Shown here: positions 1 to 12,500 of the stretch, in pieces
Layout of the letters: the number at the start of each line of letters is the position of its first letter
Numbering within the stretch: the first letter of the stretch is position 1
NCBI RefSeq assembly: GCF_033958435.1
Contig: NC_134161.1
Coordinates: 16,988,001 to 17,052,000 of the forward strand
Length of the DNA: 64,000 nucleotides
Direction: 5' to 3'
Origin: Carettochelys insculpta
Lineage: Eukaryota > Chordata > Testudines > Carettochelyidae
Program-made: the position numbers and the translations under genes
The notes under the pieces: generated by a model
The model's input: only the letters and a program-made list of their open reading frames with translations
Database searches by the model: none
Told to the model about the DNA's origin: nothing

Positions 1-1346
1 GAGATCCCTGCCCCGAGCGGCACCATGACAAACCCCCCGGGGTCCCTCTCCTGAGCGGCACCCCGACTCCTGCCCCAAGCAGCACAACGGCTCCCCCTCC
101 GGCCGAGATCCCTGCCCTGAGCGGCACCACAGCTCCCCCACCCTGCCCCCGAGATCCCTCCTCTGGGCGGCACCACGATAACCCCGAGATCCCTGCCCCG
201 AGCAGCACCGCGGCTCCCCTCCGCCATCCCTCCCTTGGGTGGCACCATGACAACCCCCGAGATCCCTGCCCCGAGCAGCACCGCGGCTCCCCCCCGCCAT
301 CCCTCCCTTGGGTGGCACCACGACAACCCCCGAGGTCCCTGCCCCGAGCGGCACCACAGCTCCCCCCCGCCATCCCTCCCTTGGGCGGCACCACGACAAC
401 CCCCCGAGGTCCCTGCCCCGAGTGGCACTGCGGCTCCCCCCCCCAGGTCCCTCCCTTGGGCAGCACTGCGGCTCCCCCCCGAGGTCCCTGCCCCAAGCAG
501 CACCAGGGCTCCCCCCCGAGATCCCTCCCTTGGGAAGCACCATGGCTCCCCCCGAGGTCCCTGTCCCAAGCAGCACCGCAGCGCCCCCCCAAGATCCCTC
601 CCTTGGGCGGCACCACAACAACCCCCCCCCCCCGAGATCCCTGCCCAGAGCGGCACCACGGCTCCCCCTCCCCGAGATCCCTGCCCCGAGCGGCATCATG
701 ACAAACCCCCCGGGGTCCCTCTCCTGAGCGGCACCCCGACTCCTGCCCCAAGCAGCACAACGGCTCCCCCTCCGGCCGAGATCCCTGCCCTGAGCGGCAC
801 CACAGCTCCCCCACCCTGCCCCCGAGATCCCTCCTCTGGGCGGCACCACGATAACCCCGAGATCCCTGCCCCGAGCAGCACCGCGGCTCCCCTCCGCCAT
901 CCCTCCCTTGGGTGGCACCATGACAACCCCCGAGATCCCTGCCCCGAGCAGCACCGCGGCTCCCCCCCGCCATCCCTCCCTTGGGTGGCACCACGACAAC
1001 CCCCGAGGTCCCTGCCCCGAGCGGCACCACAGCTCCCCCCCGCCATCCCTCCCTTGGGCGGCACCACGACAACCCCCCGAGGTCCCTGCCCCGAGTGGCA
1101 CTGCGGCTCCCCCCCCCAGGTCCCTCCCTTGGGCAGCACTGCGGCTCCCCCCCGAGGTCCCTGCCCCAAGCAGCACCAGGGCTCCCCCCCGAGATCCCTC
1201 CCTTGGGAAGCACCATGGCTCCCCCCGAGGTCCCTGTCCCAAGCAGCACCGCAGCGCCCCCCCAAGATCCCTCCCTTGGGCGGCACCACAACAACCCCCC
1301 CCCCCCGAGATCCCTGCCCAGAGCGGCACCACGGCTCCCCCTCCCC
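1..1346. repeat. Two tandem 673-bp higher-order repeat copies
   Basis: The block 1-673 is repeated at 674-1346 with the same order of variant units. In the parts compared by eye I found one difference (caccatg/catcatg at about 23/696). A further partial copy of the same block starts near 3378. Confidence 0.85.
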
Positions 1347-4300
1347 GAGATCCCTGCCCCGAGCGGCATCATGACAAACCCCCCGGGGTCCCTCTCCTGA
1401 GCGGCACCCCGACTCCTGCCCCAAGCAGCACAACGGCTCCCCCTCCGGCCGAGATCCCTGCCCAGAGCGGCACCACGGCTCACCCAAAATCCCTCCCCTG
1501 GGCGGCACTGCAGCTCCCCCCCGAGATCCATGCCCCGAGCAGCACCGCAGCTCCCCCCACCCCCGAGGTCCCTCCCTTAGACAGCACCACAACAACCCTG
1601 GAGGTCCCTGCCCCGAGTGGCACCACGGTGCCCCACCACCCCCGAGATCCCTGCCCCGAGCGGCACCATGGCTCCACCCTGAGATCCCTGCCCCGAGTGG
1701 CACCAGGGCACCCCTGAAGTCCCTGCCCTGAGCTGCACTGCGGCTCCCCCCCGAGGTCCCTCCCTTGGGAAGTACCACGACTCCCCCCAGAGGCCCCTGC
1801 CCCGAGCGGCACCATGGCGCCCTCTGCCCCAAGATCCCACCCCTGAGCAGCACCACAGCTGCCCCCGAAGTCCCTGCCCCAAGTGGCACCACGACAACAC
1901 CCCCGAGGTCCCTCCCTTGGACGGCACCACGACAATCTCGCAAGGTCCCTGCCCCGAGCAGCACCGCGGGTGTCTGTCCCCCACCACCCCCAAGGTCCCT
2001 GCCCTGAGCGGCACCACGACAACCTCGCGAGGTCCCTGCCCCAGGCGGCAACAGGGCTGCCCCCCGCGAGGTCCCTGCCCCTTGCATCACCACGGCTGCC
2101 CCCCCCCCCCCAAAGTCCCTTCCCTGAGCGGCACCACGACAACCCCAAAGTCCCTCCCTTGGTCTGCACCACGACAACCCCCCACGATCCCTGCCCCGAG
2201 CGGCACCACGGCTCCCCCCGCCCCGAGGTCCCTGCCCCGAGCGGCACCACAACAACCCCTCCCCCCCCCGGGGTCCCTCTCCTGAGCAGCACCACGGCTC
2301 CTGCCCCGAGATCCCTGCCCCGAGCAGCACCACGGCTCCCCCCGCCCCGAGATCCCTGCCCCGAGCGGCACCACGGCTTCCCCCCGCCCCGAGGTCCCTG
2401 CCCCGAGCGGCACCACGGCTTCCCCCCGCCCCGAGGTCCCTGCCCCGAGCGGCACCACGGCTCCCCCCGCCCCGAGGTCCCTGCCCCGAGCGGCACCACG
2501 GCTCCCCCCGCCCCGAGGTCCCTGCCCCGAGCGGCACCACGACTCCCCCCGCCCCGAGGTCCCTGCCCCGAGCGGCACCACGGCTCCCCCCGCCCCGAGG
2601 TCCCTGCCCCGAGCGGCACCACGACAACGCCCCCCCCGCCCCCGGGGTCCCTCTCCTGAGCAGCACCACGGCTCCTGCCCCGAGATCCCTGCCCTGAGCA
2701 GCACCACGACAAACCCCCCGGGGTCCCTCTGCTGAGCGGCACCACGGCTCCTGCCCCGAGCAGCACCACGGCTCCCCCTCCCCGAGATCCCTGCCCAGAG
2801 CGGCACCACAGCTTCCCCCCGCCCCAAGATCCCTCCCCTGGGCGGCACCAGGGCTGCGCCCCGAGATCCCTCCCTGGGCGGCACCACAACAACCCCTTGA
2901 GGTCCCTGCCCCAAGCAGCACCGCGGCTCCCCCCCGCCATCCCTCCCTTGGGTGGCACCATGACAACCCCCGAGGTCCCTGCCCCGAGCGGCACCGCGGC
3001 TCCCCCCCGCCATCCCTCCCTTGGGTGGCACCATGACAACCCCCGAGATCCCTGCCCCGAGCAGCACCGCGGCTCCCCCCCCGCCATCCCTCCCTTGGGT
3101 GGCACCATGACAACCCCCGAGGTCCCTGCCCCGAGCGGCACCGCAGCTCCCCCCCGCCATCCCTCCCTTGGGTGGCACCATGACAACCCCCGATATCCCT
3201 GCCCCGAGCAGCACCGCGGCTCCCCCCCGCCATCCCTCCCTTGGGTGGCACCACGACAACCCCCGAGGTCCCTGCCCCGAGCGGCACCGCAGCTCCCCCC
3301 CGCCATCCCTCCCTTGGGCGGCACCACGACAACCCCCCGAGATCCCTGCCCCGGGTGGCACCACGGCTCCCCCTCCCCGAGATCCCTGCCCCGAGCGGCA
3401 CCATGACAAACCCCCCGGGGTCCCTCTCCTGAGCGGCACCCCGACTCCTGCCCCAAGCAGCACAACGGCTCCCCCTCCGGCCGAGATCCCTGCCCTGAGC
3501 AGCACCACAGCTCCCCCACCCTGCCCCCGAGATCCCTCCTCTGGGCGGCACCACGATAACCCCGAGATCCCTGCCCCGAGCAGCACCGCGGCTCCCCCCC
3601 GCCATCCCTCCCTTGGGTGGCACCATGACAACCCCCGAGATCCCTGCCCCGAGCAGCACCGCGGCTCCCCCCCGCCATCCCTCCCTTGGGTGGCACCACG
3701 ACAACCCCCGAGGTCCCTGCCCCGAGCGGCACCGCAGCTCCCCCCCGCCATCCCTCCCTTGGGCGGCACCACGACAACCCCCCGAGGTCCCTGCCCCGAG
3801 TGGCACTGCGGCTCCCCCCCCCAGGTCCCTCCCTTGGGCAGCACTGCGGCTCCCCCCCGAGGTCCCTGTCCCAAGCAGCACCGCAGCGCCCCCCCCCTGA
3901 GATCCCTCCCTTGGGCGGCACCACGACAACCCCCCCCCACCCGAGATCCCTGCCCAGAGCGGCACCACGGCTCCCCCTCCCCGAGATCCCTGCCCCGAGC
4001 GGCACCATGACAAACCCCCCGGGGTCCCTCTCCTGAGCGGCACCCCGACTCCTGCCCCAAGCAGCACAACGGCTCCCCCTCCGGCCGAGATCCCTGCCCA
4101 GAGCGGCACCACGGCTCACCCAAAATCCCTCCCCTGGGCGGCACTGCAGCTCCCCCCCGAGATCCGTGCCCCGAGCAGCACCGCAGCTCCCCCCACCCCC
4201 GAGGTCCCTCCCTTAGACAGCACCACAACAACCCTGAGGTCCCTGCCCCGAGTGGCACCACGGTGCCCCACCACCCCTGAGATCCCTGCCCCGAGCGGCA

Positions 4301-4906
4301 CCATGGCTCCGCCCTGAGATCCCTGCCCCGAGTGGCACCAGGGCACCCCTGAAGTCCCTGCCCTGAGCTGCACTGCGGCTCCCCCCCCGAGGTCCCTCCC
4401 TTGGGAAGTACCACGACTCCCCCCAGAGGCCCCTGCCCCGAGCGGCACCATGGCGCCCTCCGCCCCAAGATCCCACCCCTGAGCAGCACCACAGCTGCCC
4501 CCGAAGTCCCTGCCCCAAGTGGCACCACGACAACACCCCCGAGGTCCCTCCCTTGGACGGCACCACGACAATCTCGCGAGGTCCCTGCCCCGAGCAGCAC
4601 CGCGGGTGTCTGTCCCCCACCACCCCCAAGGTCCCTGCCCTGAGCGGCACCACGACAACCTCGTGAGGTCCCTGCCCCAGGCGGCAACAGGGCTGCCCCC
4701 CGCGAGGTCCCTGCCCCTGGCGTCACCACGGCTGCCCCCCCCCCCCAAAGTCCCTTCCCTGAGCGGCACCACAACAACCCCAAAGTCCCTCCCTTGGTCT
4801 GCACCACGACAACCCCCCACGATCCCTGCCCCGAGCGGCACCACGACAACCCCCCCCCCCCCCGGGGTCCCTCTCCTGAGCAGCACCACGGCTCCTGCCC
4901 CGAGAT
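1345..4906. repeat. Direct duplication at 2636-bp spacing inside the minisatellite (about 1345-2270 and 3981-4906)
   Basis: Distinct variants such as CTCACCCAAAATCCCTCCC, ACAATCTCGC and GCGGCAACAGGGCTGCC recur in the same order 2636 bp apart, with only scattered substitutions seen. This points to a multi-unit segmental duplication within the array. Confidence 0.8.
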
Positions 4907-7900
4907 CCCTGCCCTGAGTAGCACCACGACAAACCCCCCGGGATCCCTCTGCTGAGCGGCACCACGGCTTCCCCCCGCCCCAAGATCCCTCCCCTGGGCG
5001 GCACCAGGGCTGCGCCCCGAGATCCCTCCCTGGGCGGCACCACAACAACCCCTTGAGGTCCCTGCCCCAAGCGGCACCGCGGCTCCCCCCCACTGAGATG
5101 CCTCCCTTGGGCAGCACCACCATAACCCCTTGAGGTCCCTGCCCCGAGCGGCACCGCGGCTCCCCCCCACCGAGATGCCTCCCTTGGGCAGCACCACCAT
5201 AACCCCCTGAAATCCCTGCCCCGAGCGGCACCATGACAAACCCCCCCCGGGGTCCCTCTCCTGAGCGGCACCCCGACTCCTGCCCCAAGCAGCACAACGG
5301 CTTCAGGTCCGGCCGAGATCCCTGCCCTGAGCGGCACCACGGCTCCCCCACCCTGCCCCCGAGATCCCTCCTCTGGGCGGCACCACGATAACCCCGAGAT
5401 CCCTGTCCGGAGCAGCACCGCGGCTCCCCCCCCGCCATCCCTCCCTTGGGTGGCACCATGACAACCCCCGAGGTCCCTGCCCCGAGTGGCACCGCGGCTC
5501 CCCCCCCCAGGTCCCTCCCTTGGGCAGCACTGCGGCTCCCCCCCGAGGTCCCTGCCCCGAGCAGCACCAGGGCTCCCCCGCCGAGATCCCTCCCTTGGGA
5601 AGCACCATGGCTCCCCCCGAGGTCCCTGCCCCGAGCAGCACCATGGAACCTCCAAAATCCCTCCCCTGGGCAGCACCGCAGCTCCCCCCCCCCGCGAGAT
5701 CCCTTCCCCAAGCAGCACCACGGCTCCCCACCGACATCCCTCCCTTGGGCAGCACCACAGCTCCCCACCGACATCCCTCCCTTGGGCAGCACCGCGGCGC
5801 CCCCCCAAGATCCCTCCCTTGGGCAGCACCGCGGCGCCCCCCCAAGATCCCTCCCTTGGGCAGCACCACAACACTTCCCCCCCCGGAGTTCTCTGCCCAC
5901 AGCGGCACCACAGCTCACCCAAAATCCCTCCCCTGGGCAGCACTGCAGCTCCCCCCACCCGAGATCCCTGCCCCGAGCGGCACCGCGGCTCCCCCACCCC
6001 TGAGGTCCCTCCCTTAGACAGCACCACGACAACCCCGAGGTCCCTGCCCCGAGTGGCACCACGGTGCCCCACCACCCCCAAGGTCCCTGCCCCGAGCAGC
6101 ACCATGACGCCCTCCCCCCCAAGATCCCACCCCTGAGCGGCACCACGGCTGCCCCCGAGGTCCCTGCCCCAAGTGGCGCCACGACAACCTCCCTGAGATC
6201 CCTCCCTTGGGCGGCACCATGGATCCCCGCCCCGCCCCGAGGTCCCTCCCTTGGGCATCACCACAAGAACCCCCCGAGATCCTTGCCCCAAGCGGCACCA
6301 TGACAAACCCCCCAGGGTCCCTCTCCTGAGCGGCACCACAGCTCCTGCCCCGAGCGGCACCACGGCTCCCCCCGAGATCCCTCCCCTGGGCGGCACCACG
6401 GTTCCCCCCCTACTCGAGATCCCTGCCCCGGCCAGCACCAGGGCTGCGCCCCAAAGTCCCTCCCTTAGACAGCAACACGACAACCCCGAGGTCCCTGCCC
6501 CCAGCAGCACTACGGCTCCGCCCCGAGATCCCTGCCCCGAGTGGCACCAGGCCACCCCTGAAGACCCTGCCCTGAGCTGCACCGCGGCTCCCCCCCGAGG
6601 TCCCTCCCTTGGGAAGTACCACGGCTCCGCCCCGAGTGGCACCACGACAACCCCCCCGAGGTCCCTCCCTTGGGCAGTACCACGACAACCCCCCCGAGGT
6701 CCCTGCCCCGAGCAGCACCACGGCTCCCCCACCGAGATCCCTCCGCTTAGTGGCACCATGGCTCCCCCCAGAGGTCCCTGCCCCGAGCAGCACCATGGCT
6801 CCCCCACCGAGATCCCTCCGCTTAGTGGCACCATGGCTCCCCCCAGAGGTCCCTGCCCCGAGCAGCACCATGGCTCTGCCCCGAGGTCCCTCCCTTGGGC
6901 AGCACCATGACAACCCCCCGAGGTCCCTACCCCAAGCGGTACCATGGCGCCCTCCCCCCCGAGATCCCACCCCTGAGCGGCACCACGGCTGCCCCCGAGG
7001 TCCCTGCCCCAAGAGGCGCCACGACAACCTCCCTGAGATCCCTCCCTTGGGCGGCACCACGGATCCCCCCCCGCCCCGAGGTCCCTCCCTTGGGCGGCAC
7101 CACGGACCCCCCCTGCCCCGAGGTCCCTCCCTTGGGCAGCACCATGACAACCCCCCGAGGTCCCTACCCCGAGCGGCACCATGGCGCCCTCCCCCCCCCC
7201 CCGAGATCCCACCCCTGAGCGGCACCACGGCTGCCCCCGAGGTCCCTGCCCCAAGCGGCGCCACGACAACCTCCCTGAGATCCCTCCCTTGGGCGGCACC
7301 ACGGATCCCCCCCTGCCCCGAGGTCCCTCCCTTGGGCGGCACCACGGACCCCCCCTGCCCCGAGGTCCCTCCCTTGGGCAGCACCACGAGAACCCCCCGA
7401 GATCCCTGCCCCGAGCGGCACCATGACAAACCCCCCGGGGTCCCTCTCCTGAGCGGCACCACGGTTCCCCCCCACCCTCGAGATCCCTGCCCCGGCCAGC
7501 ACCAAGGCTGCGGCCCAAGATCCCACCCCTGAGTGGCACCACGACCATCCCCTGAGGTCCCTGCCCCGAGCGGCACCACGACAAACCCCCCCCGGGGTCC
7601 CTCTCCTGATCGGCACCACGGCTCCTACCCCGAGCGGCACCACGGCTCCCCCTCCCTGAGATCCCTGCCCCGAGCGGCACCATGGCTCCCCCCACCCCCC
7701 AAGATCCCTCCCCTGGGCGGCACCACGGCAACCCCTTGAGGTCCCTGTGCCGAGCAGCACCACGGCTTCCCCTCCCTGCCAAGATCCCTCCCCTGGGCGG
7801 CACCAGGGCTGCGCCCCAAGATTCCTCCCCTGGGCAGCACCACGACAACCCCCCTGAGATCCCTCCCTTGGGCAGCACCACGGATCCCCCACGCCCTGAG

Positions 7901-10900
7901 GTCCCTCCCTTGGGCGGCACCACGGACCCCCCCTGCCCCGAGGTCCCTCCCTTGGGCGGCACCACGAAAACCCTCCGAGATCCCTGCCCCGAGCGGCACC
8001 ATGACAAACCCCCGAGTCCCTCTCCTGAGCAGCACCACAGCTCCTGCCCCGAGTGGCACTACGGCTCTCCCCCCACCGCCCGAGGTCCCTACCCCCAGCA
8101 GCACTACGGCTCCGCCCCGAGATCCCTGCCCCGAGTGGCACCAGGGCACCCCTGAAGTCCCTGCCATGAGCTGCACCGCGGCTCCCCCCCGAGGTCCCTC
8201 CCTTGGGAAGTATCACGGCTCCGCCCCGAGTGGCACCACGACAACCCCCGAGGTCCCTCCCTTGGGCAGTACCACAACAACCCCCCCGAAGTCCCTGCCC
8301 CGAACAGCACCAGGGCCCCCCCTGAGATCTTTCCCTTGGGAAGCACCATGGCTCCCCCCAAAGTCCCTGCCCCGAGCAGCACCATGGAACCTCCAAAATC
8401 CCTCCCCTGGGCGGCACCGCGGCTCCCCCCCCGCAAGATCCCTTCCCCAAGCAGCACCACGGCTCCCCACCGACATCCCTCCCTTGGGCAGCACCGCGGC
8501 GCCCCCCCAAGATCCCTCCCTTGGGTGGCACCACGACACTCCCCCCCCCCCCCGAGTTCCCTGCCCAGAGCTGCACCACAGCTCACCCAAAATCCCTCCC
8601 CTGGGCAGCACTGCAGCTCCCCGCCCGAGATCCCTGCCCCGAGCGGCACCGCGGCTCCCCCCCCCCCCCCCCGAGGTCCCTCCCTTAGACAGCACCACGA
8701 CAACCCCGAGGTCCCTGCCCCGAGTGGCACCACGGTGCCCCACCACCCCCAAGGTCCGTGCCCCGAGCGGCACCATGACGCCCTCCCCCCCAAGATCCCA
8801 CCCGAGCGGCACCACGGCTGCCCCCGAGGTCCCTGCCCCAAGAGGCGCCACAACAACCTCCCTGAGATCCCTCCCTTGGGCGGCACCACGGATCCCCACC
8901 CCGCCCCGAGGTCCCTCCCTTGGGCAGCACCACGAGAACCCCCCCGAGATCCCTGCCCCGAGCGGCACCATGACAAACCCCCCAGGGTCCCTCTCCTGAG
9001 CGGCACCACAGCTCCTGCCCCGAGCGGCACCACGGCTCCCCCCGCCCCCCGAGATCCCTCCCCTGGGCTGCACCACGGTTCCCCCCCCCCCCTCGAGATC
9101 CCTGCCCCGGCCGGCACCAGGGCTGCACCCCAAGGTCCCTCCCTTAGACAGCACCACGACAACCCCGAGGTCCCTGCCCCCAGCAGCACTACGGCTCCGC
9201 CCCGAGATCCCTGCCCCGAGTGGCACCAGGCCACCCCTGAAGACCCTGCCCTGAGCCGCACCGCGGCTCCCCCCCGAGGTCCCTCCCTTGGGAAGTACCA
9301 CGGCTCCGCCCCGAGTGGCACCACGACAACCCCCCCGAGGTCCCTCCCTTGGGCAGTACCACGACAACCCCCCCCCCGAAGTCCCTGCCCCGAGCGGCAC
9401 CACGGCTCCCCCACCAAGATCCCTCCACTTAGTGGCACCATGGCTCCCCCCAGAGGTCCCTGCCCCGAGCATCACCACGGCTCTGCCCTGAGGTCCCTCC
9501 CTTGGGCAGCACCATGACAACCCCCCGAGGTCCCTACCCCGAGCGGCACCATGGCGCCCTCCCCCCCGAGATCCCACCCCTGAGCGGCACCACGGCTGCC
9601 CCCGAGGTCCCTGCCCCAAGCGGCGCCACGACAACCTCCCTGAGATCCCTCCCTTGGGCGGCACCACGGATCCCCCCCGCTCCGAGGTCCCTACCTTGGG
9701 CGGCACCACGGACCCCCCCTGACCCGAGGTCCCTCCCTTGGGCGGCTCCACGAGGACCCCCCCCGAGATCCCTGCCCCGAGTGGCACCATGACAAACCCC
9801 CCGGGGTCCCTCTCCTGAGCGGCACCACGGTTCCCCCCCACCCTTGAGATCCCTGCCCCGGCCAGCACCAGGGCTGCGCCCCGAGGTCCCTGCCCCGAGC
9901 GGCACCACGACAATCCCCTGAGGTCCCTGCCCCGAGCGGCACCACGACAAACCCCCCCCAGGGTCCCTCCCCTGAGCGGCACCACGGCTCCTACCCCGAG
10001 CGGCACCACGGCTCCCCCTCCCTGAGATCCCTCCCCTGAGCGGCACCACGACAACCCCTTGAGGTCCCTGTGCCGAGCGGCACCACGGCTTCCCCTCCCT
10101 GCCAAGATCCCTCCCCTGGGCGGCACCAGGGCTGCGCCCCAGGATCCCTCCCCTGGGCAGCACCACAACAACCCCCCTGAGATCCCTCCCTTGGGCGGCA
10201 CCATGGATCCCCCGCGCCCCGAGGTCCCTCCCTTGGGCAGCACCACGGACCCCCCCTGCCCCGAGGTCCCTCCCTTGGGCGGCACCACGAGAACCCCCCG
10301 AGATCCCTGCCCCGAGCGGCACCATGACAAACCCCCCCAGAGTCCCTCTCCTGAGCGGCACCACAGCTCCTGCCCCGAGTGGCACCACGGCTCTCCCCCC
10401 ACCGCCTGAGGTCCCTACCCCCAGCAGCACTACGGCTCCGCCCCGAGATCCCTGCCCCGAGTGGCACCAGGCCACCCCTGAAGTCCCTGCCCTGAGCTGC
10501 ACCGCGGCTCCCCCCCGAGGTCCCTCCCTTGGGAAGTACCACAGCTCCGCCCCGAGTGGCACCACGACAACCCCCCCGAGGTCCCTCCCTTGGGCAGTAC
10601 CACGACAACCCCCCCGAAGTCCCTGCCCCAAGCGGCACCACGGCTCGCCCCTGAAGTCCCTGCCCTGAGCGGCACCACGGCTCCCCCACCGAGATCCCTC
10701 CGCTTAGTGGCACCATGGCTCCCCCCAGAGGTCCCTGCCCCGAGCAGCACCACGGCTCCGCCCCGAGGTCCCTCCCTTGGGCAGCACCATGAGAACCCCC
10801 CGGAGGTCCCTACCCCGAGCGGCACCATGGCGCCCTCCCCCCCCGAGATCCCACCCCTGAGCGGCACCACGGCTGCCCCCGAGGTCCCTGCCCCGAGCAG

Positions 10901-11273
10901 CACCGCGGCTCCCCCCTCCCCGAGATCCCTCCCTTGGGCGGCACCACGACAACTCCCCGAGGTCCCTGCCCTGGGTGGCACCGCGGCTCCCCCAAGGTCC
11001 CTCTCCTGAGTGGCACCACAGCTACCCCAAGGTCCCTGCCCCGCACAGCACCACAAAACGCCCCCCCCACCCCCGCCCCAAGGTCCCTGCCCCGCGCAGC
11101 ACCACAACCTCCCGCCCCGAGCGGCACCACGGCTCCTCCTCCCGCCCGAGGTCCCTGCCCCGAGCGGCACCAGGGCTGTCCCCCCGAGATCCCTCCCCTG
11201 CGCTGCACCACGGCACCCCTGAGATCCCTCCCCTGGGCTCCTGCTGCTCCCCTCAAGTCCCCTCCCCCCTCCA

Positions 11274-11416
11274 CAGATCTACCACTTGTGGCGGCACAAA
11301 GCCTGCCTCGAGAGCGACCCAGAGGATGACGACTACACTATCGACTTAGGAGCACACGTCAGCCACCTCCGAGGGGCCTCTCACTTGCCTTCCCCCTCCC
11401 CAGCTGGCCGCATCTG
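11274..11416 (+). other. Unidentified exon-like segment, plus strand
   Basis: Right after the minisatellite comes a polypyrimidine tract ending CCCCTCCACAG, then a non-repetitive frame IYHLWRHKACLESDPEDDDY and TIDLGAHVSHLRG that stays open to a TGA at 11414-11416. The other two frames stop sooner (11350 and 11330). The composition is ordinary coding-like, with an acidic cluster DPEDDD, and unlike the flanking repeat. No confident donor or polyadenylation signal was found. I do not recognise the protein. It could be the last exon of a plus-strand gene, a pseudogene scrap or chance. Confidence 0.25.
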
Positions 11417-11587
11417 ACACAGCTCTGACGGACTCGGAGCCTGGACGGGCCAGTGCGCCACATGCGCAGGTTGCGAGGAGAAACGCTTTGCCATCGGTAC
11501 GCGTCACGGGCGGGAGGGAGACCAATACCCTCTCCAGCCGCCGTGCGGTGGCCTCAATGACCTAGAGGGAGAAGCGGGTGGAGAATT
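11417..11587. other. Unclassified spacer
   Basis: Non-repetitive sequence between the exon-like segment and the CR1 fragment; nothing recognisable. Confidence 0.5.
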
Positions 11588-11830
11588 TCACAGGGTCGTA
11601 GAACACTAGGACTGGAAGGGACCTTGAGAGGTCACTGAGTCCAGTTCCTGCCCTCTTGGCAGGACCAAGCACCGTCTGGACCATCCCTGACAGGTGTCCG
11701 TCTAACCTGCTCTGAGATATCTCCAGTGATGGAGACTCCACAACCTCCCTGGGCAACTTATCCCACAGCTTCACCACCCTGACCATCAGGCAGTTTCTCC
11801 TAATGCCCCTCAACCTCCTGCCTGGACACC
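11588..11830 (-). mobile_element. CR1 LINE fragment (3' end)
   Basis: The plus strand reads as the reverse complement of a CR1 tail: AGGACTGGAAGGGACCTTGA, then GGCAGGACCAAGCACCGTCT, then GATATCTCCAGTGATGGAGA. The minus-strand translation gives the C-terminal ORF2 signature [20 protein letters not shown]. It is 5'-truncated. Confidence 0.9.
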
Positions 11831-12239
11831 CCAGTGCACAGCCCAGTGGCAGACCCCAGAAGTGGAGGGGTCCCCGGCGCTCGCGCCTACCCGTCGGATT
11901 GCTGGCTGGAGATGCAGCGCGAGCCAACGGGGGAGACAGCGCTTGGCCCATGCGGAGGGGGCAGGCCAGGGAAGAGAGGAGCTGCAGAGTCAGGGGATGA
12001 GATTGACTCAGGTCCTCGCCAGAAGCTGCTTCGCTGCAAGTTGTTCTGCATGTAAGTGGTTGATTAATTCAGGAGAGGAGCTGCACTGAGAGTCCCGCTG
12101 ATCTGCGCTCACACCCCTTGGGGGCCCGGGGACCAAAAGCCAGGAGGACAGCAGAGCTTTGTGGTGGCCTGGCGGCAGGTGCTGTAGTGGAGGGCCCTGA
12201 AGTCAGGGGGACCGGCAGGGAAGAGCAGGGAGCGACGGG

Positions 12240-12500
12240 GACCGGTGGGGAGCAGGGGGCAGAGCGCTGGGAGGGGCAGAGCGCGACGGGGAGCAGGGGG
12301 CAGGGTGCTGGGAGGAGCAGGGGGTAGCCGGCGGGGAGCAGGGGGCAGCCGGCGGGGTGCTGGGAGGAGCAGGGTGCGAGGGGGAGCAGGGGGCAGGGGG
12401 CAGCAGGGGGCAGCCGGCGGGGAGCAGGGAGGAGCGGGGAGCAGGGAGGAGCAGGGCGCGAGAGGGAGCAGGGGGCAGCCGGCGGGGAGCGACGGGGACC
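12240..12500. repeat. G-rich minisatellite
   Basis: Irregular tandem array of GGGGAGCAGGGGGCAGCCGG and shortened variants. Unit length varies, and GGG runs are dense on the plus strand. Confidence 0.85.

Larger units (their letters stand above)
1..11250. repeat. C-rich minisatellite array, unit about 36-41 bp, with higher-order structure
   Basis: Degenerate tandem repeat whose core reads CCCTGCCCCGAGCGGCACCA followed by CGGCTCCCCC or CGACAACCCCC. Alternate units carry CCCTCCCTTGGGCGGCACCA, so many stretches are dimers of about 73 bp. At 2341-2620 the period is 41 bp. The array continues beyond the left edge and stops at a polypyrimidine tract near 11250. The plus strand is C-rich and the minus strand has GGGG runs in nearly every unit. 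No stop codons arise in several frames, which gives spurious reading frames of more than 1000 codons. It lies 3' of the last ROBO3 exon found, so it may be in a ROBO3 intron. Confidence 0.95.

Noticed and set aside
696..8007. Minus-strand reading frames of 879-1138 codons in the left array (e.g. 696-4112, 2087-5239, 4723-8007)
   Set aside because: They are translations of the minisatellite. Each contains the same DNA read in all three frames in turn (PLGAGTSG, CRSGQGPRG and AARGRDLG), because most units are not multiples of 3. They persist only because the unit lacks stops.
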